Counted from the stretch's first letter, positions 43,986-52,196 are shown. The stretch is DNA of 64,000 bases from Pseudoteredinibacter isoporae_A (GCF_040372805.1 NZ_BAABWJ010000002.1:186001-250000); one strand, 5' to 3'. Translations and numbers: made by a program. The notes: a model not told the origin generated them from the sequence alone.

Positions 43986-44377
43986 TGAGCGATTCTTTTT
44001 CCCAATCTTTACCTCCACGCAAGCGCACCGTCTTGGGTGAGCAGCTGCAACCTTTCGCCGAAAAAGGAGAGCTGCATCTTCAACACTGTGGAGCCTGCCA
44101 GCAGTGGTCTTATCCTCCGCGTGAACTTTGTGGCCATTGCCTGGCCGATGCCTTGAGTTGGCAGCTGTGCTCAGGTGAAGGACAGGTGCTCAGTCGGATT
44201 GATCTGCATAACAGTTTTGAAGCCTATTTCAGTGAGCAGCTTCCCTGGTCTTTATTGTCAGTAAAACTGGATATTGGCCCGGTGCTCTATGTTCATGGTG
44301 AAGGTCAAAGCGGCCAACGTGTCAATGTAAAACTACAGTTAGATGCCGCATCAGCACCCGTATTCCGGGCTGAGTAA
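43985..44377 (+). CDS. DUF35 OB-fold zinc-ribbon protein
   Basis: 130 aa. Zinc ribbon with CGACQQWSYPPRELCGHC (residues about 36-53), preceded by a helical stretch and followed by an OB-fold strand pattern (GEGQVLSRIDLHN). These proteins pair with thiolase-like or lipid-transfer-like enzymes and may channel acyl-CoA or complete the active site, as in Ltp2/DUF35 and benzylsuccinate-pathway thiolases. The start ATG overlaps the thiolase-like stop (TGATG). Confidence 0.88.
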   Translation: MSDSFSQSLPPRKRTVLGEQLQPFAEKGELHLQHCGACQQWSYPPRELCGHCLADALSWQLCSGEGQVLSRIDLHNSFEAYFSEQLPWSLLSVKLDIGPVLYVHGEGQSGQRVNVKLQLDAASAPVFRAE

Positions 44378-44421
44378 AGCGCTGCAATATAGATGTCAAA
44401 GAGACATCCTCTTGAGAACAA

Positions 44422-45177
44422 ATGGGTGATGCTATGAGTAAAACAGAATGTGTATTGGTCACCGGTGGCAGCACCGGCATCGGCGCCAGTATTTGCGCGG
44501 AATTTCTGGAGCAGGGCATGCAGGTTATTAACCTGGCGCGGCGTCCACTCGAACTTGAGAATACCGAGTGGCAGTCACGTCTGCATAATGTTTCAGTCGA
44601 TCTGACTGATCGCGCCGCGACCCAAGCAGTTGCTGAACAGGTTGCAAAGGATTTTCACATCACTCGCTTTGTGCACAACGCGGGTGTGATCAAAGCCAAT
44701 CTGATTGAAGATGTGGCCTTGGATGAGTTGGACTACGTCAGCAACATCCATCTGGCTGCGACCATTATCCTGACTCAGGCGGTCTTACCCGCTATGAAAG
44801 AATCCGGTTTCGGTCGCATTGTGTTAATTACCTCGCGAGCGGCTCTGGGTTTGCAAACGCGCAGTGTGTATTCGGCAACCAAGTCCGGGATGATGGGGAT
44901 GGCGCGTACTTGGGCATTGGAGCTGGGGCAGTATGGCATTACGGTCAACACCGTTGCTCCAGGCCCCATTGCGGCTACCGAAATGTTTCATGATGTGATT
45001 CCTGAAAACAGCGAAAAAATGACACAGCTGGCGGCCAGCATTCCTGTGCAGCGAACCGGTTTTCCGGGTGATGTGTCGCGGGCAGTCAGTTTCTTTGCCG
45101 ATGAGAAAAACAGTTTTGTCACCGGTCAGACGTTGTTTGTCTGCGGTGGTTCAAGCCTTGGCTCTTTGAGTTTATAA
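44422..45177 (+). CDS. Short-chain dehydrogenase/reductase
   Basis: 251 aa, classical SDR: TGGSTGIGAS (residues about 14-23), HNAG, ITSRAALGL with the catalytic Ser, and YSATK (YxxxK), then VAPGPIAATEMF. In this operon it could oxidise the cis-diol formed by the Rieske oxygenase or a hydroxyacyl-CoA before thiolysis. An internal ATG (44434) four codons later is also possible. It follows the DUF35 gene by 44 bases. Confidence 0.9.
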   Translation: MGDAMSKTECVLVTGGSTGIGASICAEFLEQGMQVINLARRPLELENTEWQSRLHNVSVDLTDRAATQAVAEQVAKDFHITRFVHNAGVIKANLIEDVALDELDYVSNIHLAATIILTQAVLPAMKESGFGRIVLITSRAALGLQTRSVYSATKSGMMGMARTWALELGQYGITVNTVAPGPIAATEMFHDVIPENSEKMTQLAASIPVQRTGFPGDVSRAVSFFADEKNSFVTGQTLFVCGGSSLGSLSL

Positions 45178-45267
45178 GCCGGGCGAGAAAAAGGCCGTGA
45201 TGGTACAGAAAAGCATCGCGGCGAAAAATAATGATGTTAATTGTGAAGCGAGATAGGGAGTTGCCCC

Positions 45268-46593
45268 ATGAGCTATTCCGTAGAAGATATTGAAAAATTA
45301 GTGGAACCTGCGAGAGTGCATCGCAAGGTTTATACCGACGAAGAAATTTTCGATCTGGAGATGGAGCGAGTTTGGGGGCGCACCTGGATTTTTGCTGGAC
45401 ACGCCAGCGAAGTACCCAATGCCGGTGATTATAAAACCTTTAATATTGGCTCCCAGTCGATGTTGATGGTACGGAATCGGACCAACGATGATATCTCGGT
45501 ATTTTACAATCGCTGTACCCACAAAGGGGCCAAACTGGTTGGCGATGGCAAAGGTTGTGCGAAAGCGTTCCGCTGCCCGTATCATGCCTGGACATTTGCC
45601 ACTGACGGTAAGTTGCTTGCAACGCCTCCAACCAAAACTTTGGAAACCAGTGGTTTTGCGCCAGACGATCCGGAATACAATTTGCGACCAGCGGCCCAAA
45701 TTGATGTTTATCACGGCTTTGTATTTGTCAATCTGGATGCTAATGCTCCGAACCTGAACGAATATTTTGGCGATTCTCTGACCTCCATCGACAATATGGT
45801 TGAGCGCTCCCCGGAAGGTGAGTTGGAAATTGCGGGTGGTGTTCTGCGTTATCGCCACGACTGCAATTGGAAAAGCTTTGTGGAAAACCTGAACGACAAT
45901 ATGCATCCAATGGCGACTCACCAGTCGGCTATTGAAGCTTGTCAGAGCTACGCCAAGGAATTGCCTGAAGGTCAGGAAGTGCCTGAAACTGTGCATATCC
46001 TTGGGCCTTTCGGCAGTTCTTACGATTTCTTTGAAGATATGTCCCATGTTGTGTTTCCCAATGGTCATAGCTATTCGGGCAATAAGGTCAGTATTCACAG
46101 TGCCTATCCACCTGTGCCGGACTATGTCGAAGCGATGGAGACGAGTTATGGCAAGGAGAAGACCAAGGAAATCTTTTCCTGTGCACGCCACAACACAGTG
46201 TATTACCCATCCTTGACGATTAAGGGCGCCATTCAGGCGATTCGGGTTGTTCGTCCGATTTCTGTGAACTGCACGGATATTGAAACCTACACCTTCCGCT
46301 TAAAAGGTGCGCCGGATGAAATGCTAAAGCGGACTTTGCTGTATTCACGCCTGATCAATTCACCGTCGTCCATTGTCGGTGCGGATGATCTGGAAGTTTA
46401 TGAGCGTGTTCAGTCAGGGTTGCGCAGTCAGGGTCACGATTGGGTAAGCATGGAGCGTCAGAAAGACAATGACGAACCACAGGCCGATGGCTCGATTGAA
46501 GCAACGGGCTCCAGTGAATTGCCATTCCGTAATCAATACAAGTATTGGCTGCAGCTGATGACCAATACCGATACCGTTAAGATCAAAGCCTAG
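45268..46593 (+). CDS. Rieske ring-hydroxylating oxygenase, alpha subunit
   Basis: 441 aa. Rieske 2Fe-2S ligands C83-T-H85 and C103-P-Y-H106, then the catalytic domain with mononuclear iron ligands Asp210, His213 and His218 in LNDNMHPMATH, all intact. The C-terminal region (GADDLEVYERVQSGLRSQG) is that of large subunits of benzoate/phenylpropionate-type dioxygenases. The subunit binds substrate and activates O2, usually in an alpha3-beta3 complex in the cytosol. GATAGGGAG lies nine bases before the ATG. The beta subunit gene follows after 11 bases. The aromatic substrate is unknown. Confidence 0.94.
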   Translation: MSYSVEDIEKLVEPARVHRKVYTDEEIFDLEMERVWGRTWIFAGHASEVPNAGDYKTFNIGSQSMLMVRNRTNDDISVFYNRCTHKGAKLVGDGKGCAKAFRCPYHAWTFATDGKLLATPPTKTLETSGFAPDDPEYNLRPAAQIDVYHGFVFVNLDANAPNLNEYFGDSLTSIDNMVERSPEGELEIAGGVLRYRHDCNWKSFVENLNDNMHPMATHQSAIEACQSYAKELPEGQEVPETVHILGPFGSSYDFFEDMSHVVFPNGHSYSGNKVSIHSAYPPVPDYVEAMETSYGKEKTKEIFSCARHNTVYYPSLTIKGAIQAIRVVRPISVNCTDIETYTFRLKGAPDEMLKRTLLYSRLINSPSSIVGADDLEVYERVQSGLRSQGHDWVSMERQKDNDEPQADGSIEATGSSELPFRNQYKYWLQLMTNTDTVKIKA

Positions 46594-46604
46594 GGAGAAT
46601 TATC

Positions 46605-47096
46605 ATGAGTCAGTATCAACGCCCGGGGCTTAAAAAAATTGAAGCGTTTTTGTATCACGAAACCGGTTTGCTGGATCGCATGCAGTTGCGTGAATGGATT
46701 GATCTGTTCACCCCAACCGGTGATTACTGGATGCCGGTGACGCCGGATCAGGAGGATCCAGTGAATCACATTTCCATCTTTTATGATGACCGTGATCTGA
46801 TGGAAATTCGTTTGCGTCATTTTGACAATCCACGCTCTCATTCCAAAGACTTTACCATTCGCAGTTCCCATGTATTAGGTAATGTACAGCTGACGGATTT
46901 TGATGAGGGCACGGGCGATTGCCAGGTGAAATGCAACTTTCAATGTGTCATGTATTACCGGGATCAGCAGCAGCTTTACGCGGGAACTTGTGATTATCAC
47001 CTGGTGTTGATTGATGGCCGTTATCATATTCAACGCAAACGTGTCGACCTGATCAATTGTGACGCACCTCATGGGTCGATCCAAACCTACGTTTAA
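46605..47096 (+). CDS. Rieske ring-hydroxylating oxygenase, beta subunit
   Basis: 163 aa with the cone-like fold of small dioxygenase subunits: EAFLYHETGLLDRMQLREWIDLFTPTGDYWMPVTP at the start, then RLRHFDNPRSHSKDF and strands ending YHIQRKRVDLINCD. It has no cofactor and stabilises the alpha subunit. Length and motifs fit the NTF2-like beta family of benzoate- and biphenyl-type enzymes. It sits between the alpha gene and the rubredoxin-reductase fusion. Confidence 0.92.
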   Translation: MSQYQRPGLKKIEAFLYHETGLLDRMQLREWIDLFTPTGDYWMPVTPDQEDPVNHISIFYDDRDLMEIRLRHFDNPRSHSKDFTIRSSHVLGNVQLTDFDEGTGDCQVKCNFQCVMYYRDQQQLYAGTCDYHLVLIDGRYHIQRKRVDLINCDAPHGSIQTYV

Positions 47097-47122
47097 GGTC
47101 TCAGGTATTTAGGGGGTTTGGC

Positions 47123-48859
47123 ATGAGTCAGTGTCAACAATGTTACGAATGCGGCTGGGTGTACTACCCGGAGCTTGGCTGGGCAGCGGAAGGTGTCGCT
47201 GCCCAAACGCCGTTCTCACAGTTGGATGACGGTTGGACTTGCCCGGATTGCGGCGCAGAAAAAAGCCAGTTCAATCCAGCGAATCCCGACGCGTTGGGGC
47301 AGTCGCACAATCAATTCGCCGGCATGAGCGATCGCCGCCAGATCTTGGGGGCCGGTGTTGCTGCCGCCAGTGTTTCTGCTGCGGCGATGTTTGGACCGGC
47401 AGAAGAGAATAAGGCAGCTAAGGCCAATGACGCTGAAACAACATCCCAGAGCGATGGCTTTCGCGTTTGGGAGTGTATTGTATGCGGTTGGATTTACGAT
47501 GAAGCCAAAGGCTGGCCACAAGATGGTATCGCCCCAGGCACACGTTGGGAAGATATCCCTGAAGACTGGGTATGCCCGGAATGTGGTGTTGGCAAATCAG
47601 ATTTTGATATGCAGCGCCTTGAGTTGGCTCCCACCGAATCAGGCGCGAAGCCTGTTGCTGAGACGGCGAACTACCAGATCGACCACGGTCGCGAACCCCT
47701 GGTGATCATTGGTACAGGTTTGGCTGCCTATCAATTGGCTCGCGAGTGGCGACGGGTTGACCAGAAAACGCCGTTAATCATGATCAGCCGGGACGATGGA
47801 GCGTTCTATTCGAAACCACTGTTATCGACGGGATTCAGTCAAGGCAAAACGGCGGGTGATCTGCAAAACAAAACAGCCGAACAAATGGCGGCGGAATTGC
47901 TTGCGGACATCCGTATATTCAGTCAGGTAGATGCCGTTGATACTCAAGGTAAAACGTTGAACCTGAATGGGCAGACGGTGGCCTATGGCAAGTTGGTACT
48001 CGCATTGGGTGCACAGTGTATTCACGCACCGATGCAAGGCAATGCTCTTGATCGGGTGTATCACGTAAATGATTTGATAGACTACCAACGCTTCAGAACC
48101 GCATTGGCCGGTTTGGGTGCGAGGGCCAAGGTGTTGATCATTGGGGGTGGTCTGATCGGTTCCGAATACGCGAATGACTTGGCGGCCAGTGGCTATGAGA
48201 TCGAAGCCGTGGAAGCCATGGACAGAGTGCTGGGCACGCTGTTGCCGCCGGAAGCGTCTTATGCCGTGCAAGAAGGCTTGAATCGCTTGGGTGTGAAACA
48301 TCACTTTAACACAGTGGCTGAACGCATTGACCGTGACGGGCAGGGCTTAAAAGTGAGCTTGAGCAACGGTGACACCGTAAATTGCGACATTGTCCTTTCA
48401 GCTATCGGTGTGCGAGCGAATATTCAATTGGCAGAACAAGCCGGTTTGAATGTGGAGCGCGGTATTGTTGTTGATCGACAATTGCAGAGTTCAGCGGCCG
48501 ATGTTTATGCATTGGGTGATTGTGCCCAGGTTGATGGCCACTTGTTGTATTTTATCGAACCACTCAGTCAGTGTGCGAAGGTGTTGGCCCATAATCTGGC
48601 CAGTGGTCACGTCAAAGAGGGGGCGCAATTTGTCCGTTACGGCGTGATGCCCGTCACGATTAAAACGCCTGCTTGCCCAACCGTTGTTTGTCCTCCACCG
48701 CGAGACCTTCCGGGTCATTGGAAAATCATGGGTGAGGGCATCAATGTCAAAGCGGAGTTTCATGACGAGGCCGGTGAGCTGAGAGGTTTTGCCTTAACCG
48801 GTGCTGCCACGGAGTTAAAAGCGCAGTTGAGTAAACGGATGCCAGATTTAATGTCCTGA
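47123..48859 (+). CDS. Double rubredoxin fused to FAD/NAD(P)H reductase, with internal Tat-like segment
   Basis: 578 aa. Rubredoxin 1 uses C7, C10, C40 and C43; rubredoxin 2 uses C118, C121, C151 and C154 with the usual GWIYDEAKGWPQDGIAPGT loop. A rubredoxin reductase follows from about 190: FAD motif VIIGTGLAAYQLA, NAD motif VLIIGGGLIGSEYANDL, and VYALGDCAQV. Between the rubredoxins, residues 68-90 read SDRRQILGAGVAAASVSAAAMF, like a twin-arginine signal, yet it is internal. The fusion would pass electrons from NAD(P)H to the Rieske oxygenase encoded upstream, replacing a ferredoxin and its reductase. Rubredoxin usually serves alkane hydroxylases, none of which is here. Last gene of the operon; a terminator follows. 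Confidence 0.9.
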   Translation: MSQCQQCYECGWVYYPELGWAAEGVAAQTPFSQLDDGWTCPDCGAEKSQFNPANPDALGQSHNQFAGMSDRRQILGAGVAAASVSAAAMFGPAEENKAAKANDAETTSQSDGFRVWECIVCGWIYDEAKGWPQDGIAPGTRWEDIPEDWVCPECGVGKSDFDMQRLELAPTESGAKPVAETANYQIDHGREPLVIIGTGLAAYQLAREWRRVDQKTPLIMISRDDGAFYSKPLLSTGFSQGKTAGDLQNKTAEQMAAELLADIRIFSQVDAVDTQGKTLNLNGQTVAYGKLVLALGAQCIHAPMQGNALDRVYHVNDLIDYQRFRTALAGLGARAKVLIIGGGLIGSEYANDLAASGYEIEAVEAMDRVLGTLLPPEASYAVQEGLNRLGVKHHFNTVAERIDRDGQGLKVSLSNGDTVNCDIVLSAIGVRANIQLAEQAGLNVERGIVVDRQLQSSAADVYALGDCAQVDGHLLYFIEPLSQCAKVLAHNLASGHVKEGAQFVRYGVMPVTIKTPACPTVVCPPPRDLPGHWKIMGEGINVKAEFHDEAGELRGFALTGAATELKAQLSKRMPDLMS

Positions 48860-48867
48860 CGCGTTTG

Positions 48868-48941
48868 CGTATTACGCAATACGGATAACCTGTCTATCGA
48901 ATGGCGGCTCAATAGTCGCCGTTCGCTACGCAGGTTTTTTT
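48868..48941 (+). terminator. Compound terminator of the Rieske operon
   Basis: AACCTG (48887-48892) pairs with CAGGTT (48931-48936), enclosing an inner stem CGAATGGCG/CGCCGTTCG (48898-48925, one G-T pair), then TTTTTTT. A further small hairpin CGTATT/AATACG (48868-48883) precedes it. Confidence 0.8.
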
Positions 48942-49052
48942 GTGCGCCATTATTTTTCCCTGTTCTTGAAAATGTCATAGGCATTAGTCGTGGCTGTGTT
49001 TAGATATGGCCTGGTCAATGGTTGATCACAAGAATCTGAGGGGGAAATCATA

Positions 49053-49793
49053 ATGTTGAGCGATCCATTTCAAATACAACGTGAGCTTCGATATGGTGCG
49101 CCGGTGTGTGATGAAATACTGACAGGACGGTACTTCACGATTGGGTACTCCTGGTATTTCAGACAGGCGAAGTGGGTCTTGGAAATCATTAATCCAAACG
49201 CCCATTTTGAGTGGGAGGTGGAGAGGCGAGATAACTTTCGTGCTGATATTCGGGTTCCCAGAAGATTTCGTGGTGGCCTGAAGGCTTATAAAGGCAGCGG
49301 TTTTGATCGTGGCCACCTGGTGGCAAGCGCCAATCATGATGAGCGTGAAATACAAAACAGTGAAACATTTTTACTGTCGAATATGTCACCCCAAAAACCC
49401 GGTTTTAATCGTCAGATCTGGCGCCAACTGGAAATGGCCGTTAGAGAGTTGAACAATAAGAAGCATATTCTGGAAACCTATGTGTTAACTGCTCCAGTTT
49501 TTTATTTTGATCAGAAGATAGAAACGATCGGTGATGAGGATGAAAAGTACGGTATCGATATTCCCGTGCCCCATGCCTTCGTTAAAAGCATTTTGGCGGA
49601 AGATCATCGAGGACGGCTTAAGCTCTGGACCTTTGAAATGCAAAACAAGAAACTGACGGGCAATCTGGAGGACTATCTGGTCAGCACCTATGATGCCGAA
49701 CAAAAGGTCGGAGGTCGCTTTTGGGATCGTGTTGCCGGAGGTGATTTACACAATCAAAAGCGTAAACCAGCCAAAATGTGGGATCTGGACTAG
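49053..49793 (+). CDS. DNA/RNA nonspecific endonuclease (Serratia-type NUC fold)
   Basis: 246 aa. The active-site motif GFDRGHL places the catalytic His at 88, and N119 and E127 fit the metal-binding Asn-x7-Glu pattern in a ...KPGFNRQIWRQLE segment. SNMSPQ also matches the family. It degrades DNA and RNA with Mg2+. No signal peptide is seen at the N-terminus, unlike the secreted Serratia enzyme, and no immunity or toxin-delivery gene is nearby, so its role is uncertain. Bounded by a terminator upstream and converging on the serine hydrolase gene. Confidence 0.85.
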   Translation: MLSDPFQIQRELRYGAPVCDEILTGRYFTIGYSWYFRQAKWVLEIINPNAHFEWEVERRDNFRADIRVPRRFRGGLKAYKGSGFDRGHLVASANHDEREIQNSETFLLSNMSPQKPGFNRQIWRQLEMAVRELNNKKHILETYVLTAPVFYFDQKIETIGDEDEKYGIDIPVPHAFVKSILAEDHRGRLKLWTFEMQNKKLTGNLEDYLVSTYDAEQKVGGRFWDRVAGGDLHNQKRKPAKMWDLD

Positions 49794-49833
49794 GGCAGTG
49801 GAGCTCGCAGAAACGGATGTCTCTTGCCAGCCG

Positions 49834-49859
49834 CACCTTGCTTCTGTGGAGGCAAGGTG
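49834..49859. terminator. Hairpin between convergent genes
   Basis: CACCTTGC (49834-49841) and GCAAGGTG (49852-49859) form a perfect 8-bp stem with a 10-base loop, between the nuclease and serine hydrolase genes. No T-run on either strand. Confidence 0.4.
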
Positions 49860-49956
49860 GGGCAAACTCAATGCTGGACACAGAAGCGTTCGCTTATGAA
49901 TGTTTTGCTTAATGTCGCCGCCTCTGGGAAAGCCTATTGTTAGTAGCCGTCTCCTC

Positions 49957-51183
49957 CTAAGGGTTGATGGAAGGTTGGACAAATGCGGGCAGAATGTTCT
50001 CGGCTATTTTTTGCAGATAGGCCGTATCGTTATCGTTGGCCGTGTGAACGATGATGAGATCGAGCTCCTCGATCAAGGTAATAAGCTGACCATTACCACC
50101 TTGAGCGGATACACTGTAGTAGCTTTGATGACCAAGCTTCAGGTCAGCGCTCCACCAGAAATATCCGTACCCCTGATTGGAAACATCTTGTCCACCGTAA
50201 TGGACATCATCGTCGCCGGTGTAGAGGAGCCGGCTGCTGGCCTTATCGATAAACGCAGCAGGAATCAGCTGTTCACCATTCCATTGCCCATTATTCATAA
50301 CCAGGGTTCCTATTTTGAGCATGTCACGCGAAGTCAAGCTTGAGCGCCAGCCAGATTCCGGCAGTCCGGTGATCCCATTGTTGAGCCAGCGGTAATGTGT
50401 GATTCCCATCTTTTCGAGAAATTCTTTTTGAATAAAGTCCTTGGCCGATCCGGGAACAACCGCTTCAATAACTTGCATGACAAATTCCGGACCAAAACCG
50501 TATTTAAAACGCTGAGACTCTGCCGTAATAGGGGTCGTGTTTTCGAACCAAGCTTGAACCAGTCCTTGGCCTTTTAACCGGGCCGGTTTTTTCTTGAGCG
50601 CTTTTTTCTGCTCTCGGCTTAAGCGAACGCCGGATTGCATAGTGAGCGCTTGGTTCAGAGTGATGTTTTCCACACCGTCTGCAAACTTTGTTGAGTCCAG
50701 ATCTTTAAGAAAGCTAAGCAGTGGCTTATCTAAGTCCTCCATGGTTAGGTAGCCCAGCTGGATGGCACGGCCGAGCACCAAGCCGGTATGGCTCTTTGTC
50801 GCTGATGCCTGGTAGTGGGGGAGATTGACGCGACCCCGGTTATAGTACGATTCAAACAGGAGTTTACCTTTATGGGCGATAAGGAAACTGTCGTATGAAC
50901 CGTGTTTGTGGTCGGCGATTTCCTGGGCAAACTGGAGAATCATTTTCTTATTACCACCATTCAGACCTAAGGTCCCAACGGGAATCCCGTCCTTTCTGTT
51001 GGCCGGTGTGGCATCGATAAAGGCTTTATCGAGGTAGGGAATTTCACTGTACATAAGGGGAATGGGAGTAGCCTCGATTTCTGGCGCATTGGCATGCCCG
51101 TTGGTACTTGCGAAAACAATGCCGCTGAGGCTAGTCAGTAGCACGGTGGCGATCAAACTCGTGGTTTTCAAGTTGATGGTCAT
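49957..51183 (-). CDS. Exported serine hydrolase, beta-lactamase/class C-like family
   Basis: 408 aa. Signal peptide to about residue 25-32 (TSLIATVLLTSLSGIVFAS). The nucleophile motif SATK (SxxK) lies near residue 130 in HYQASATKSHTG, with a later YGFGPEF segment at the expected place of the YxN motif, and HYGGQDVSNQGYGYFWW towards the end. Such proteins range from esterases to DD-peptidases and lactamase-like enzymes; no specific activity can be assigned. Long upstream region with direct repeats. Confidence 0.85.
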   Translation of the reverse strand: MTINLKTTSLIATVLLTSLSGIVFASTNGHANAPEIEATPIPLMYSEIPYLDKAFIDATPANRKDGIPVGTLGLNGGNKKMILQFAQEIADHKHGSYDSFLIAHKGKLLFESYYNRGRVNLPHYQASATKSHTGLVLGRAIQLGYLTMEDLDKPLLSFLKDLDSTKFADGVENITLNQALTMQSGVRLSREQKKALKKKPARLKGQGLVQAWFENTTPITAESQRFKYGFGPEFVMQVIEAVVPGSAKDFIQKEFLEKMGITHYRWLNNGITGLPESGWRSSLTSRDMLKIGTLVMNNGQWNGEQLIPAAFIDKASSRLLYTGDDDVHYGGQDVSNQGYGYFWWSADLKLGHQSYYSVSAQGGNGQLITLIEELDLIIVHTANDNDTAYLQKIAENILPAFVQPSINP

Positions 51184-51559
51184 GGGAATTTCCTTTGAGA
51201 TGCTGAGTCTTGGTGTTCAGTTCGATCAAGTCCAGCGTATCCTGCGTTTGTTTGTAGGTGTATTGGACGTGTCAAAGATAGCGAGTCGAAAATTAAATAC
51301 CTGACATTCTTCTTATTTTTGCCTGATTTTTACCTGACATTAGATGATTACCTGTATGTCTATGGCCATGCTTGATGCGATAAGGTGTGGGCGTGCGAGG
51401 CGAGGATTCAATAATGGCGTTTACATCAAACGTGAGTTTTTGCCGAGGTGCGTGATGTTTTTGCGTGCGTCATAGTTCCGACGTAGACTGGTGACGCCTC
51501 GGGCTGACTGTGATCAGGGGGCGCGAGGGTGCCATACACAGAGAAGGAAACCGATACTG
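51184..51559. other. 376-base intergenic region with CCTGA direct repeats
   Basis: TACCTGACATT occurs at 51299-51309 and again at 51332-51342, and TGCCTGATTT at 51321 and ACCTGTATGT at 51351 share the core. CCTGA units at 51323 and 51334 are 11 bases apart, like sites of OmpR-family regulators. It lies 115-170 bases upstream of the serine hydrolase start. No gene seen. Confidence 0.45.
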
Positions 51560-51760
51560 ATGTGGGAATATAAAATTATTGATTCTGAAAAAGCCGAGAA
51601 AGGCGGCTTCCTAAGCGGGCGCACGATACAGCAGGCCGAAGACTATTTGAATAAACTGGGGGCCGAGGGGTGGGAGATTATAGATCTCGATTTTCGTATG
51701 GATCCCACCATGCCCGGCGGCCCGACACATTTTCATGGTGTTGCCAAGCGCCCCAAATAA
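51560..51760 (+). CDS. Small DUF4177-like protein
   Basis: 66 aa. MWEYKIIDSEK at the start and GAEGWEIIDLDFRM in the middle follow the DUF4177 pattern (a strand, helix, then the GWEL-type turn). ATG 51560, with AAGGAA ten bases upstream, is preferred to the longer frame from 51491. Function unknown; it is probably cytosolic. It lies 115 bases before a coiled-coil zinc-ribbon gene on the same strand. Confidence 0.7.
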   Translation: MWEYKIIDSEKAEKGGFLSGRTIQQAEDYLNKLGAEGWEIIDLDFRMDPTMPGGPTHFHGVAKRPK

Positions 51761-51875
51761 GGGGTGGGGTAAAGGACTGGAATAGGGGGAAGGTCAGGGC
51801 TAACTCGACACTGAACGCGCCTTTCGCATGATCGATATTGCTGAGTAATGCTTGATCACAAAAGGAGGAGATCAA

Positions 51876-52196
51876 ATGAACCACCATGACTTTCTACGGA
51901 ATGATCAGGTCAATGAACTGAGTTCCAAGCAAAGAAAACAAGAAAGAAAGGCTGCAACCGAGTTTGACGACCTGAATAACAAGCTCGAACGGCTCAATCT
52001 GTATGTTCTCGCGCTGGGCGAGTTGTTAGGTGATTTGGGGGTGAGTAAGGAAACGATCGAAAAGAAAATCGAGGAAATTGACCTTCGAGATGGTAAGCGG
52101 GACGGAAAGTTTTCCGAAGTGAGCATCTGTACGAACTGTCGGCGAAAAACAGCCGTCAGCCGACCTTACTGTATGTATTGTGGTGCATCGTTTTGA
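51876..52196 (+). CDS. Coiled-coil protein with C-terminal zinc ribbon
   Basis: 106 aa. Residues 15-50 are heptad-like and charged (KQRKQERKAATEFDDLNNKLERLNLYV), suggesting a coiled coil, and the C-terminus has CTNCRRKTAVSRPYCMYCG, a treble-clef or zinc ribbon with two CxxC knuckles. The ATG has a strong AAGGAGGAGA site. No named family recognised. A regulatory or adaptor role is possible, with nothing nearby to choose among these. Confidence 0.72.
   Translation: MNHHDFLRNDQVNELSSKQRKQERKAATEFDDLNNKLERLNLYVLALGELLGDLGVSKETIEKKIEEIDLRDGKRDGKFSEVSICTNCRRKTAVSRPYCMYCGASF

Noticed and set aside
45298..46191. 297-codon minus-strand open frame
   Set aside because: Antiparallel to the Rieske alpha-subunit gene, whose catalytic motifs are intact; no independent coding evidence.
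45268..48859. Indole-3-acetate (iac) pathway genes
   Set aside because: SDR, Rieske alpha and beta, reductase and MarR recall iac, but iacA- and iacB-type genes are absent and the reductase is rubredoxin-based, so the name is not applied.
49053..49793. Contact-dependent or type VI toxin
   Set aside because: No delivery domain, PAAR/Rhs element or immunity gene next to the nuclease.
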